DNA from: JBALVT01 sp036961345
GTDB lineage: Bacteria > Pseudomonadota > Gammaproteobacteria > Pseudomonadales > Halieaceae
Length of the DNA stretch: 27,487 nucleotides
Reading direction: 5' to 3'
Assembly (NCBI GenBank): GCA_036961345.1
Contig: JBALVT010000038.1
Location: forward strand, 1 to 27,487
The notes beneath the pieces are model-generated. The model was not told where the DNA came from. It was given only the letters and a program-made list of their open reading frames with translations, and ran no database searches. Both the position numbers and the translations under genes were made by a program. Of the stretch, positions 16,615-24,747 are shown piece after piece. The stretch's first letter is position 1; each line of letters begins with the position of its first letter.

Positions 16615-18222
16615 TTATTTATCCAAGTGTTTAATTAAAGTCACAACATTGCGATTATATCGCCTCTGATATATCACCTCATCCATGACATTTTTGACCA
16701 GATGTATACCCAGACCGCCGGTTTCCCGGTCGGCCAGCGCCAATTCCGTATTAGGGTCTTTCCTGGTGAATGGGTTGAAAGGTACACCATTATCGGCAAT
16801 AGATATTGATAACCGGGTGCCGGAATAGCCCATGATGACCTCGATACTGTGTTCTTCCTCGTCACCGTAGGCATAGGAAATAATATTATTCAGTAACTCA
16901 TCGAATACGCAATTGACTCGTAATGATACTGGCATGGAAATTCCACACTGCTCGGCAAATTCGTTAAAAATGTCGTTAACCCGGTCTATTTCTTTCAAGT
17001 CATTTGCTATGACGCATTTGCGTGTCTCTCCACTAACATCCTCCGGTTCAATATTCATGCTCAGAGCCAGAATAGTAATATCGTCCGCCTGCGGAGCCTC
17101 ACCGGCAAAACTCTCCACGGAATTCAGTGTGCTCGCTACAAGCGCATCAAGACCTTCAGGTGGGACCGCTTTAAAGTGATCGATAACGCGCTGCTCACCA
17201 TAGAGTTGATCATCAACATCCATGGCTTCGGTAATGCCATCGGTAAAAATCAGTACCTGGTCATGTTTCCCCAATTCTACGCTGCCCTCCCTGTAGGCTA
17301 CGCCGCTGATGGCTCCGACGACTGGACCGTGAACAGGTTTTAAGATCTCAACTTCACCACCGGCTCGCTTTATATAGGGATAAGGGTGTCCCGCGTTGGT
17401 ATAACGAAATTCACCCGACCTGATATGCAAAATTCCAATAAACAGGGTGATAAACATTGAGGACGGGTTGTCCCGGCTAATCTCCTCATTCACGCGGGTG
17501 GCGATACTGGCGGGAGAATGATCCTCACTTGCCGTTGATTTGATAAGGGTCTTGGTAACTGCCATAAATAATGCAGCGGGCACCCCTTTACCCGAAACAT
17601 CCCCAACACAAACGCACAATTTTTCATGATCGATAAAAAAATAGTCATAAAAATCGCCGCCAATCTCCAGTGCAGGCTTTAGCAGCGCATGAATATCGAA
17701 CTCCTCATGTTCAGGAAAAGCTGGAAACGTATCGGGCACCATACTCATCTGAATATCGCGACCAACATTCAGCTCCCGCTGCATACGCTCCTTTTGCCTG
17801 TTGATAACAGCGTAGGCGGCCTGCAGCTTGTCCATGCTCTGTTTCAGTGCCAGGTGGGTTTTTACTCTCGCTTTGAGCAGGGGCGGGTTTACCGGTTTCA
17901 GGATGTAGTCTGCGGCCCCAAGCTTAAACCCCTCGGCTTCATCAGCGGTTTCACTCTTGGCAGTCAGGAAGATTACGGGAATATCCTTGGTTGCCGGATT
18001 GGCCTTCAACTGGCGGCAAACCTCATAACCGTCAATTTCAGGCATCATGATGTCGAGCAGAATCAGATCCGGGGACAGGGATTGAGCAATCTTTAGGGCG
18101 ACATTGCCGTTGACCGCGACTTTTATATCGTATTCGGCTGCCAGGATGCCGTTGACGACATCCAAATTCTCCGGCGTATCGTCCACCGCCAGAACCATTG
18201 GCCTGGTCGTACTACTTTCCAT
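16615..18222 (-). CDS. Response regulator with PP2C/SpoIIE phosphatase and HATPase (anti-sigma kinase) domains
   Basis: A 535-residue three-part regulator. Residues 8-125 form a receiver with acidic Asp14-Asp15, phosphorylation site Asp57 (DLILLDIMMP), Thr87 and Lys109. A helical linker (126-155) leads to a PP2C/SpoIIE domain (about 175-390) with metal residues in GGDFYD (Asp190), GDVSGKGVPA (Asp208), FTDGITEA (Asp328) and QADDITIL (Asp380/381). The C-terminal part (about 405-535) is an RsbW-like GHKL ATPase with N-box FDELLNNIISYAY, G1 ADNGVPFNP and G2 GGLGIHLV. By analogy to HsbR of Pseudomonas and CrsR of Shewanella, phosphorylation of the receiver would set the balance between phosphatase and kinase/anti-sigma activity on the downstream STAS protein. 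The gene follows the hybrid kinase by 15 bp, preceded by TGGAG. Which output prevails cannot be read from sequence. Confidence 0.93.
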   Translation of the reverse strand: MESSTTRPMVLAVDDTPENLDVVNGILAAEYDIKVAVNGNVALKIAQSLSPDLILLDIMMPEIDGYEVCRQLKANPATKDIPVIFLTAKSETADEAEGFKLGAADYILKPVNPPLLKARVKTHLALKQSMDKLQAAYAVINRQKERMQRELNVGRDIQMSMVPDTFPAFPEHEEFDIHALLKPALEIGGDFYDYFFIDHEKLCVCVGDVSGKGVPAALFMAVTKTLIKSTASEDHSPASIATRVNEEISRDNPSSMFITLFIGILHIRSGEFRYTNAGHPYPYIKRAGGEVEILKPVHGPVVGAISGVAYREGSVELGKHDQVLIFTDGITEAMDVDDQLYGEQRVIDHFKAVPPEGLDALVASTLNSVESFAGEAPQADDITILALSMNIEPEDVSGETRKCVIANDLKEIDRVNDIFNEFAEQCGISMPVSLRVNCVFDELLNNIISYAYGDEEEHSIEVIMGYSGTRLSISIADNGVPFNPFTRKDPNTELALADRETGGLGIHLVKNVMDEVIYQRRYNRNVVTLIKHLDK

Positions 18223-18237
18223 TGCATACTCCAGTAG

Positions 18238-21200
18238 TCATTCCATCATCTTCCTGATTGTGACCAGGGCCCCATCGTAATCATACTGACCCACCAGCTT
18301 GACCAAGGAAGCCAGCCGGGCACTCGCGTCGGGGTCTCCCACATCGGCGACCAGGCTCTCCAGGGTGTCACCGGCCTCCCCACTATATCCCTCGATTTGC
18401 CCGGCCAGAATCCGCAGACGCTCATTGTAGTCAGCGGGAAGATCACCGGGAGTTGAGCTGACCGTCTTGCTGCCCAGGCCCAGCACCTCCTTGATGGCCG
18501 ATATTACACGATCGAGTTCTGCGGCGGTATCTTCCAACAGGGACTGGACATCGGCCGTCGGGTTTTCCTTCAGCGTGCGCTCCAGTTCAGCTCCCAGACT
18601 CTGCAATTCTGCGGCACCTATGCTACCACCCACGCCCTTCAGGGTATGTGCAAATCGCACCGCGCTGTCATTATCTCCCCGATCCCGGGCAGTACGAATT
18701 CCAGGTATTGCCCCGGCCTGGTTTTCGATGAACTTTCGCAGCAGTTTGCGGTAGGCTTGAATGCTACCCCCGATCCGCTCGACTCCGGCCCGGGTATCCA
18801 CGCCGGGAATCTCGGGCAGGACGGAATCGTCAGCACCCTCCGGATTCTGGTCAACAGGCCGATCGGGCAAAGCACGTTCACCGTGCTTGATCCATTGCAG
18901 TAGAGCAGAATATAGTGCGGCTGGATCAATCGGCTTATTGAGATGCGCGTTCATGCCTGAGGCCAGAGACTTCTCCTGATCTTCCAACGTGGCGTTCGCG
19001 GTCATAGCGAGCACCGGCAGGTCCCTGAAGCGCTCCTGGTCACGAATTCTCCCGGTAGCCACATAGCCATCCATGACCGGCATCTGGATATCCATCAACA
19101 CACAGTCGTATTCGCACTCCTCTAGCCTTCGCAGAGCTTCCTCCCCGTGGTTGGCCACATCAACCCTAAACCTGGCCTGCTCCAGTAATTCCCTGGCCAC
19201 CTGCTGATTGATATCGTTGTCCTCCACCAGCAGGATCCTGGCACCCTGTACCGGGGCAAGACTATCCATATCGAACTCACCGCGGGAACGGCGCGACCGT
19301 ATAGCGCTTTCTTCGTGGCCAAATACATGCATCACCCCATCGAACAGGTGGGAAGGACTGACCGGCTTGGCAAGGAATGCATCAACATATTCGGATCCCG
19401 GTTTTTCCATCAACTCACTACCGTGGAAGGCCGAAACCAGGATCAGTTTGGGCTGCCTGCCCAAATCAGAAGATTTCCGGATCCGGGTGGCGAGGTCCAG
19501 GCCACTCAGGCCCGGCATCATCCAGTCGAGCACCACCAGGTCAAATGACGCCCTGGCATCTTCAAGGCGGGATAGTGCATCTTCCCCGTTGTGGGCAAGG
19601 GTTACATCAAAGGAGAATGAATTCAGATAGCTTTCCAGTATTTCTCGGGATGTCGCATTATCATCCACGACCAATACATTCAGGCCCTTTACATCCTCAG
19701 CGGGAACAAACTCCCGCCTCGGCTCATCCTCGGATACATCCAGCGCCACTTTGAAACCAAAGGTGCTGCCGACTCCCTGCTCGCTTTCCACCCAGATTTC
19801 ACCGCCCATCATTTCTACGAGCTGCTTGGAAATCGCCAGCCCCAACCCGGTACCGCCGTATTTCCGAGTGGTAGATGCATCCGCCTGGGAAAAGGACTGG
19901 AACAGACGCGACTGCTGCTCCGGGGTCATACCGATGCCGGTGTCTCTAACACTGCACTCGAGGCTCAGCCGGCCATCTTCCCGCTCACCAACCCCAATAC
20001 TGACCAGAATCTCGCCGGAGTCAGTGAACTTCGCAGCGTTGTTGCACAGGTTGACCAGAACTTGTCCAAGCCGCAGGGGGTCACCGAGCAGCATTGAGGG
20101 AACTTCCGGAGAGCGGTCGAACATCAACTCCAGACCCTTTTCCTGGGTCTTCACCAACACCACTGTGGCGAGGTTCTCCAGCACCTCGTCAATCTCGAAG
20201 GGGACCTCTTCGATATCCAGTTTGCCGGCTTCTATCTTGGAGAAATCCAGGATGTCATTGATGATTCCAAGTAGGGCGACCGCAGATGCATGGATTTTGT
20301 GCAGGTAATCCTCCTGCTTCCTGCTGAGATCAGTTTTCAGGCAAAGGTCGCTAAGGCCGATCACGGCATTCATGGGCGTACGGATTTCATGACTCATATT
20401 GGCCAGGAAATCGCTCTTTGCCTGGTTGGCGGAATCTGCAGCTTCACGCGCACGGTTCAATTCCGCAGCCACGTCCCTCTCTCGCGCCTGAATCGCTTTG
20501 CGTTCGGTAATGTCGCGCATCAGCCCAACGAACAACATCTCGTCCCCGGCGGTTATCCGTGACACCCTGAGTTCCAGGGGGAACAACTCACCGCTTACCC
20601 TACGACCTTCGACCTCACGATTGTTGTCCACAACAGTCGATGGCTGTAAAGGGTCGTACTTTTCCAGAATTGCATCATGCTCCCGGGCGATGTACTCCGG
20701 CATCAGGATATTGACGTTCTTACCGATAGCATCATCCACCGTATAGCCAAAAATATTTACCGCCGCTGCATTGAACGATTGCATGGTGCCTCGGCCATCG
20801 ATGGTAACCACGGCGTCGTTCATACCCTCGACGACGGCCGAGATACGCTGCTCATTGTCCTGAACCCGCCCCAGGGCCAGATTAAGATCCGCTGTCCGCT
20901 CCTCGACCCGCTGTTCCAATTCATCGTTCTTGCGCTGGATTTCGGTAAAGGAGCGTTGCAGGGACAGTCGCATCTGCTCGAAATTCTCCGCCAGGTCACC
21001 GATCTCGTCGCTGCTAATGCGCTCCACCGGGGTGTCGAGGTTGCCCGCAGTCAATGACTGTGCAGCCTGCCCCAGACTTCTAACCGGGCGGGTCAGTGTG
21101 CGTGACAACCCATAGGAAAGCACACCTATCAACACGATCAATACACCCCCAAGGCCAAACATCCGATTGCGCAGCTCCCGGATGTGCTGGAATGCCTCCG

Positions 21201-22422
21201 CCTCGTCTATCTCGCTCATGATGGCCCAGTGCATGCCACTAATATCCAGTGGACCAAAGGCACTCAAGACCTCGACCCCTCGGTAGTCGGGGAAGATCAG
21301 GGTACCAAACTCACCGGCCAGGGCTGCCCGGGTCCCCTTGGTCTCGGCCCTCTGCAGACCAATAGAGGTGTTGAGGCTACTGATACGGGCAATCGTATCA
21401 GGCGACGTGCCAGCTTCCGCCAGCTTGGCCAGGTAGTGATCCCGATCCTCAATCAGGAGACGGGACTGGTTGCGCAGGGTGAAATCGCCGGCGACTATAT
21501 AAGTCTCACCGCTTTCACCCAGCCCCACCTCCGACCAGTTCTGCTTATTGGTCATGATGTCATTGATGCGTTTAACCGGCATCTGGAACATGAGAACGCC
21601 GATTTTGCTTTCCCCGTCGAATATGGGCGAGGCAATGAAGGAAGCCTCGTCATTGTAAGACGGCGCGTAGTGGTCAAAGTCCACGATGCTGACAAACTCC
21701 TGCTCCCCCGCCTCCCGTGCCTCACGGAAAGCCCGGGCAAAATTGCTGTTCCGATAAGGGCCGGTCAGCAGGCTGGTGGCGTAATCCACTTCCTTGAACA
21801 CGCTGTAAACAATGTGCCCGGTGTCGACGTCGACCAGGAAAATATCGTAATAACCGAACTTTTCCAGATAGGAGCGTATTGGGGGGTGGAATTTACGATG
21901 GGCCGCAGAGTAACTTGTATAGTCACTGGCCGCGTCCAGCAGGTGTTTTTCGCCAGCGGGATATTCATTACCCGCTATATACAGATACTGCAGTAGTTGA
22001 GTCGCATCGCCATCGGGCATGTATTGGGCCAGGTCCGGATTTTCCTGCAGATTTTCCCGTAACCGAGGGATAAACTCCTCTTCATAGTAGCCTCGCAGGG
22101 CTGCCCCGGCATCGGCATAGTCCTCCATCCGCGGCACCAGTTCACCCTCGATGCTGCGAAAGGAAGCACTGAAGGCCCGCATGGCGTCGACGATCATCTG
22201 GTCTTCAGAGAACGTCACTACCTGGTGGCGTATGGAAAGGAAATAGTCCTCGATCTGCTGCGACTTCATTTCTCGCACGGCGGTGAGCTTGTTGAAGGCC
22301 GCCTGCTCCAACGCATTTCGCGTGCTGTGGTTCGACACCATCAGGCTGATGACAATGACCGCCACGGTAAGTGAGACTGCAAGCAACAGGATTTTGGTCC
22401 CGATGTTCATTCGTCCAATCAT
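18238..22422 (-). CDS. Hybrid sensor histidine kinase: dCache-HAMP-PAS-HisKA-HATPase-REC-REC-HPt
   Basis: A 1394-residue membrane kinase. TM1 (about 9-29) and TM2 (about 421-440) bracket a ~390-residue periplasmic domain with a dCache-like pattern (YYDIFLVDVDTGHIVYS at about 191-207). HAMP (440-493), coiled coil (495-525), PAS (527-640) and HisKA with phospho-acceptor His678 (MSHEIRTP) follow. The ATPase has NLCNNAAKFT, DTGIGM and GGTGLGLAI (about 791-864). Receiver 1 has Asp966 (VLDWMMP); receiver 2 has Asp1111 (LMDIQMP); the HPt site is His1259 (FAHTLKGVGG). A further ~75 residues after the HPt form a helical tail with no obvious His site. The start overlaps the stop of the UrtA-like gene (ATGA), a sign of coupled translation. 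The probable relay runs His678-Asp-His1259 to Asp57 of the next protein. The ligand may be shown by the UrtA-like protein or bind the Cache domain directly. Confidence 0.94.
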   Translation of the reverse strand: MIGRMNIGTKILLLAVSLTVAVIVISLMVSNHSTRNALEQAAFNKLTAVREMKSQQIEDYFLSIRHQVVTFSEDQMIVDAMRAFSASFRSIEGELVPRMEDYADAGAALRGYYEEEFIPRLRENLQENPDLAQYMPDGDATQLLQYLYIAGNEYPAGEKHLLDAASDYTSYSAAHRKFHPPIRSYLEKFGYYDIFLVDVDTGHIVYSVFKEVDYATSLLTGPYRNSNFARAFREAREAGEQEFVSIVDFDHYAPSYNDEASFIASPIFDGESKIGVLMFQMPVKRINDIMTNKQNWSEVGLGESGETYIVAGDFTLRNQSRLLIEDRDHYLAKLAEAGTSPDTIARISSLNTSIGLQRAETKGTRAALAGEFGTLIFPDYRGVEVLSAFGPLDISGMHWAIMSEIDEAEAFQHIRELRNRMFGLGGVLIVLIGVLSYGLSRTLTRPVRSLGQAAQSLTAGNLDTPVERISSDEIGDLAENFEQMRLSLQRSFTEIQRKNDELEQRVEERTADLNLALGRVQDNEQRISAVVEGMNDAVVTIDGRGTMQSFNAAAVNIFGYTVDDAIGKNVNILMPEYIAREHDAILEKYDPLQPSTVVDNNREVEGRRVSGELFPLELRVSRITAGDEMLFVGLMRDITERKAIQARERDVAAELNRAREAADSANQAKSDFLANMSHEIRTPMNAVIGLSDLCLKTDLSRKQEDYLHKIHASAVALLGIINDILDFSKIEAGKLDIEEVPFEIDEVLENLATVVLVKTQEKGLELMFDRSPEVPSMLLGDPLRLGQVLVNLCNNAAKFTDSGEILVSIGVGEREDGRLSLECSVRDTGIGMTPEQQSRLFQSFSQADASTTRKYGGTGLGLAISKQLVEMMGGEIWVESEQGVGSTFGFKVALDVSEDEPRREFVPAEDVKGLNVLVVDDNATSREILESYLNSFSFDVTLAHNGEDALSRLEDARASFDLVVLDWMMPGLSGLDLATRIRKSSDLGRQPKLILVSAFHGSELMEKPGSEYVDAFLAKPVSPSHLFDGVMHVFGHEESAIRSRRSRGEFDMDSLAPVQGARILLVEDNDINQQVARELLEQARFRVDVANHGEEALRRLEECEYDCVLMDIQMPVMDGYVATGRIRDQERFRDLPVLAMTANATLEDQEKSLASGMNAHLNKPIDPAALYSALLQWIKHGERALPDRPVDQNPEGADDSVLPEIPGVDTRAGVERIGGSIQAYRKLLRKFIENQAGAIPGIRTARDRGDNDSAVRFAHTLKGVGGSIGAAELQSLGAELERTLKENPTADVQSLLEDTAAELDRVISAIKEVLGLGSKTVSSTPGDLPADYNERLRILAGQIEGYSGEAGDTLESLVADVGDPDASARLASLVKLVGQYDYDGALVTIRKMME

Positions 22423-23630
22423 TCAGCTATGGCTCCTCTCGGCAAGTACTGTGTCCAGGCATCACCCGGAATATCCTGCCCAGATTGCCATATTATCTGG
22501 TACTGACCATCCGCACGTACTCGGCCAACATAAACCGGCTTGCTAATGTGGTGATTGGGAAACATCTCGGCGAATCCGCCGGACAGGTTCGGCACGCGAG
22601 TACCAATCATCGCCTCACGCACCCGGCCGGTATCCACGCTTCCCGCCTTTTCTACCGCCGCAACCCACATGTTGAATCCAATGTAATGTGCCTCAATGGG
22701 ATCGTTACTCACCCGGGCACTGTCGCCACCATACCCGCGCCAATTGGCGAGAAAGGCCCTATTCTCCTCACTATCAATACTCATAAAGTAGTTCCAGGCG
22801 GCAAAGTGACCTACCAGGGGCCCGACATCCATCTCGCTCAGTTCTTCCTCGCCCAAAGAAAAGGCCAGCACCGGCAGGTCCTCGGTTCGAACACCCTGGA
22901 CTGCCAGCTCGTTGTAGAAGGCGACATTGGCGTCACCATTTATTGTGGATACAACGGCGGTTTTTTTGCCCCGGGAGGCAAAACCTTTTATGTCCGCCAC
23001 GATCCTTTGCCAGTCGTTGTGCGCGAAAGGCGTAAAGGACAGCATAATATCCTTTTTGGCAAAGCCTCGGCTGACCAGGTACCTGGTCAAGATGCTGTTG
23101 GTCGTGCGCGGGTACAGGTAATCCGTGCCGGCCAGCACCCAGCGCTCTATACCCATCTCGTCAATCAAGAAATCAACCGCCGGAATGGCCTGCTGGTTTG
23201 GCGCGGCACCCAGGTAAAAAATATTGGGCGACTGCTCCTGCCCCTCGTACTGGACCGGGTAGAACAGCAGTGTCTCCAGCTCTTCCACCACAGGCAGCAC
23301 TGCCTTGCGTGATGCCGACGTCCAACAACCAAAGATCACCGCCACCCTTTCCCGCGCAATCAACTGCCGTGCTTTCTCTGCATACAGTGGCCAATTCGAT
23401 GCCGGATCCAATACAACCGGCTCCAGTTGCCTGCCCAGCAGACCTCCTCGACGGTTCTGCTCATCGATCAGCATCAACATGGAATCCTTGAGTGCGCGCT
23501 CGCTGATGGCCATAGTTCCGCTCAGGGAATGGAGAATCCCCACCCGGATCGGCTCTTCTGCATACACAGAAGTGGCGCGAAGAAGCAGCGCTATCGCTAA
23601 CAGTAGGAAACCGCAATTTTTTGTTCGCAT
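22419..23630 (-). CDS. UrtA-like periplasmic urea/amide-binding protein (no ABC permease beside it)
   Basis: A 403-residue type-I periplasmic binding protein, close to the usual UrtA length. A signal peptide ends at SVYA (residue 24), with no lipobox Cys. The mature start IRVGILHSLSGTMAISE and the LLFYPVQYEGQEQSPN segment are strongly UrtA/AmiC-like, as is the NDPIEAHYIGFNMWV region. In ABC systems this protein delivers urea or short amides to UrtBCDE; here no permease or ATPase gene is present. Instead its stop overlaps the ATG of a hybrid histidine kinase. I infer a sensory role, presenting ligand to the kinase's periplasmic domain. GAGG lies 5 bases before the ATG. It is the first gene of the six-gene operon. 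Confidence 0.9.
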   Translation of the reverse strand: MRTKNCGFLLLAIALLLRATSVYAEEPIRVGILHSLSGTMAISERALKDSMLMLIDEQNRRGGLLGRQLEPVVLDPASNWPLYAEKARQLIARERVAVIFGCWTSASRKAVLPVVEELETLLFYPVQYEGQEQSPNIFYLGAAPNQQAIPAVDFLIDEMGIERWVLAGTDYLYPRTTNSILTRYLVSRGFAKKDIMLSFTPFAHNDWQRIVADIKGFASRGKKTAVVSTINGDANVAFYNELAVQGVRTEDLPVLAFSLGEEELSEMDVGPLVGHFAAWNYFMSIDSEENRAFLANWRGYGGDSARVSNDPIEAHYIGFNMWVAAVEKAGSVDTGRVREAMIGTRVPNLSGGFAEMFPNHHISKPVYVGRVRADGQYQIIWQSGQDIPGDAWTQYLPRGAIAE

Positions 23631-23851
23631 CAGGCCTCAGACCAGATTATCAGGCTTCTTATTACTCTCAGCCTTATCCTGCATTTTTCCCAAGTATCGC
23701 ACAGATCCGCTTCCAGTAGTTTGACTTAACTCAAGCCCAGCCAGGAATGGGTGTCTGGCGAATTAGCAATTTCTTACTATATTCAATTAGCCTATTTTCA
23801 CCGATCTCCTCCGCGCGGATTCGCCGTTGGGAGGCAGGAAACACCCGATTG
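23631..23851. other. Promoter-bearing gap upstream of the sensory operon
   Basis: This 221-bp stretch lies between the second IS copy and the start of the UrtA-like gene, and must hold the operon promoter unless the IS supplies one. I saw no pair of -35/-10 boxes good enough to name, no riboswitch and no convincing coding frame. The insertion of the IS 221 bp upstream may have removed more distant control sites. Confidence 0.4.
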
Positions 23852-24626
23852 GGTATTGGCAAATTAACGTCGGTGGATTGATAAAGTTGAGCGCCTACGA
23901 TTAGGCCACCACCCTCCTCCACTCATTGAACGCACTTACCCTGAGATTCCGATAGTGCTCAGCCCGGATCAAATGCCTTCCAAGATTGAAGAGATTTGAA
24001 ACCGCTGCATGAGCAGTCACGAATCTCTGAGCCTGCCGGGTCGACTTGAATCTTCGCATCACCCGCTCCCTAACCCGGGTCGCCTCATGCGATTGCTCTG
24101 CCCGATTATTCTCATACTGTTCAGTACTGTGGACTGTCTCTGGAATTAGTTCTCGATGAGCTACTCCATAGCTTCGCAATTTGTCCGTCACGATCTTCCT
24201 GGGTTCGCCGCCATGACTCCGCAATAAACGCTTGAAGAAACGCTTAGCTGCTGCCCCATCACGCTTCGCCTGAAGATACACATCAACAACCTCGCCATCC
24301 TGGTCAACAGCCCGCCACAGGTAGTGCTGCTTGCCGTTGATCTTGACGAAGACCTCGTCGATGAAGAAAGTATCGCCATAGCCTCGGTGCTTTCGTTTCA
24401 ACCGGCGGGTATATATGGCACCGAACTTGATGTACCAGAGGCGGATCGCTTCGCGGCTGACAGTGATCCCGCGTTCGGCTAACAAGCCTTCAATGTCACG
24501 ATGGCTCAGATTGAATCTGAAGTAGAGCCAGACCGCACAGGAAATGATGTCAGGGGGAAATCTGTGACGTTTATATGTATTCATGGGCCGGTTCTATCAA
24601 AAATAGCGCTTTAACTTGGCAATACC
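23852..24626 (-). mobile_element. IS6-family insertion sequence, copy 2
   Basis: A 775-bp element in the same orientation as copy 1. The left end starts GGTATTGGCAAATTAACG at 23852. The right end, read inward from 24626, starts GGTATTGCCAAGTTAAAG; they agree at about 15 of 18 positions. Flanking 8-mers (CCCGATTG and GACTAGTC) do not match, so no target duplication is left. With copy 1 it brackets the sensory operon, as in IS6-type pseudo-compound transposons. Confidence 0.85.
23901..24584 (-). CDS. IS6-family DDE transposase, copy 2
   Basis: A 227-residue full-length transposase, colinear with the copy at 12398-13081 and about 86% identical by my count. Catalytic residues are conserved: Asp76 (FFIDEVFV), Asp134 (IVTDKLRS) and Glu163 (NNRAEQSHE). 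The frame is open throughout, so activity is possible. Its C-terminus (RRVVA) matches the third, truncated copy at 27025-27183 better than that of copy 1 does. This hints that copy 2 and the remnant belong to a closer sublineage. Confidence 0.93.
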   Translation of the reverse strand: MNTYKRHRFPPDIISCAVWLYFRFNLSHRDIEGLLAERGITVSREAIRLWYIKFGAIYTRRLKRKHRGYGDTFFIDEVFVKINGKQHYLWRAVDQDGEVVDVYLQAKRDGAAAKRFFKRLLRSHGGEPRKIVTDKLRSYGVAHRELIPETVHSTEQYENNRAEQSHEATRVRERVMRRFKSTRQAQRFVTAHAAVSNLFNLGRHLIRAEHYRNLRVSAFNEWRRVVA

Positions 24627-24651
24627 GACTAGTCAGAAAATCTTAGTCGGA

Positions 24652-24676
24652 GTCTGTTATCAGCACAATAACAGAC
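24652..24676. terminator. Stem-loop downstream of the TPR gene, candidate terminator
   Basis: GTCTGTTAT (24652-24660) and ATAACAGAC (24668-24676) make a perfect 9-bp stem with a 7-base loop, about 70 bp after the stop of the minus-strand TPR gene. On the minus strand the stem is followed by a weak T-containing stretch (ATTTTCT) rather than a classic U-run. A terminator for the TPR gene is the simplest reading; a transcription-factor site is an alternative. Confidence 0.5.
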
Positions 24677-24747
24677 AGTAATTGGGTGGTTCTCCCAAGA
24701 TAGAAAGTTGTCGATTTGTGCCAAAAGCGGGCATACCGGAACGCGCT

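Noticed and set aside
21184..21996. 270-residue open frame on the plus strand
   Set aside because: Antisense to the hybrid histidine kinase, whose domains are unbroken here; the translation shows no recognisable motif.
22371..23312. 313-residue open frame on the plus strand
   Set aside because: Antisense to the UrtA-like gene, which has clear family motifs and a ribosome binding site; the long frame follows from G+C-rich third positions.
12348..24626. A recent composite transposon
   Set aside because: The two transposases differ at about 31 of 227 residues and no target duplication surrounds the pair, so a recent single event is unlikely; an older pseudo-compound structure remains possible.
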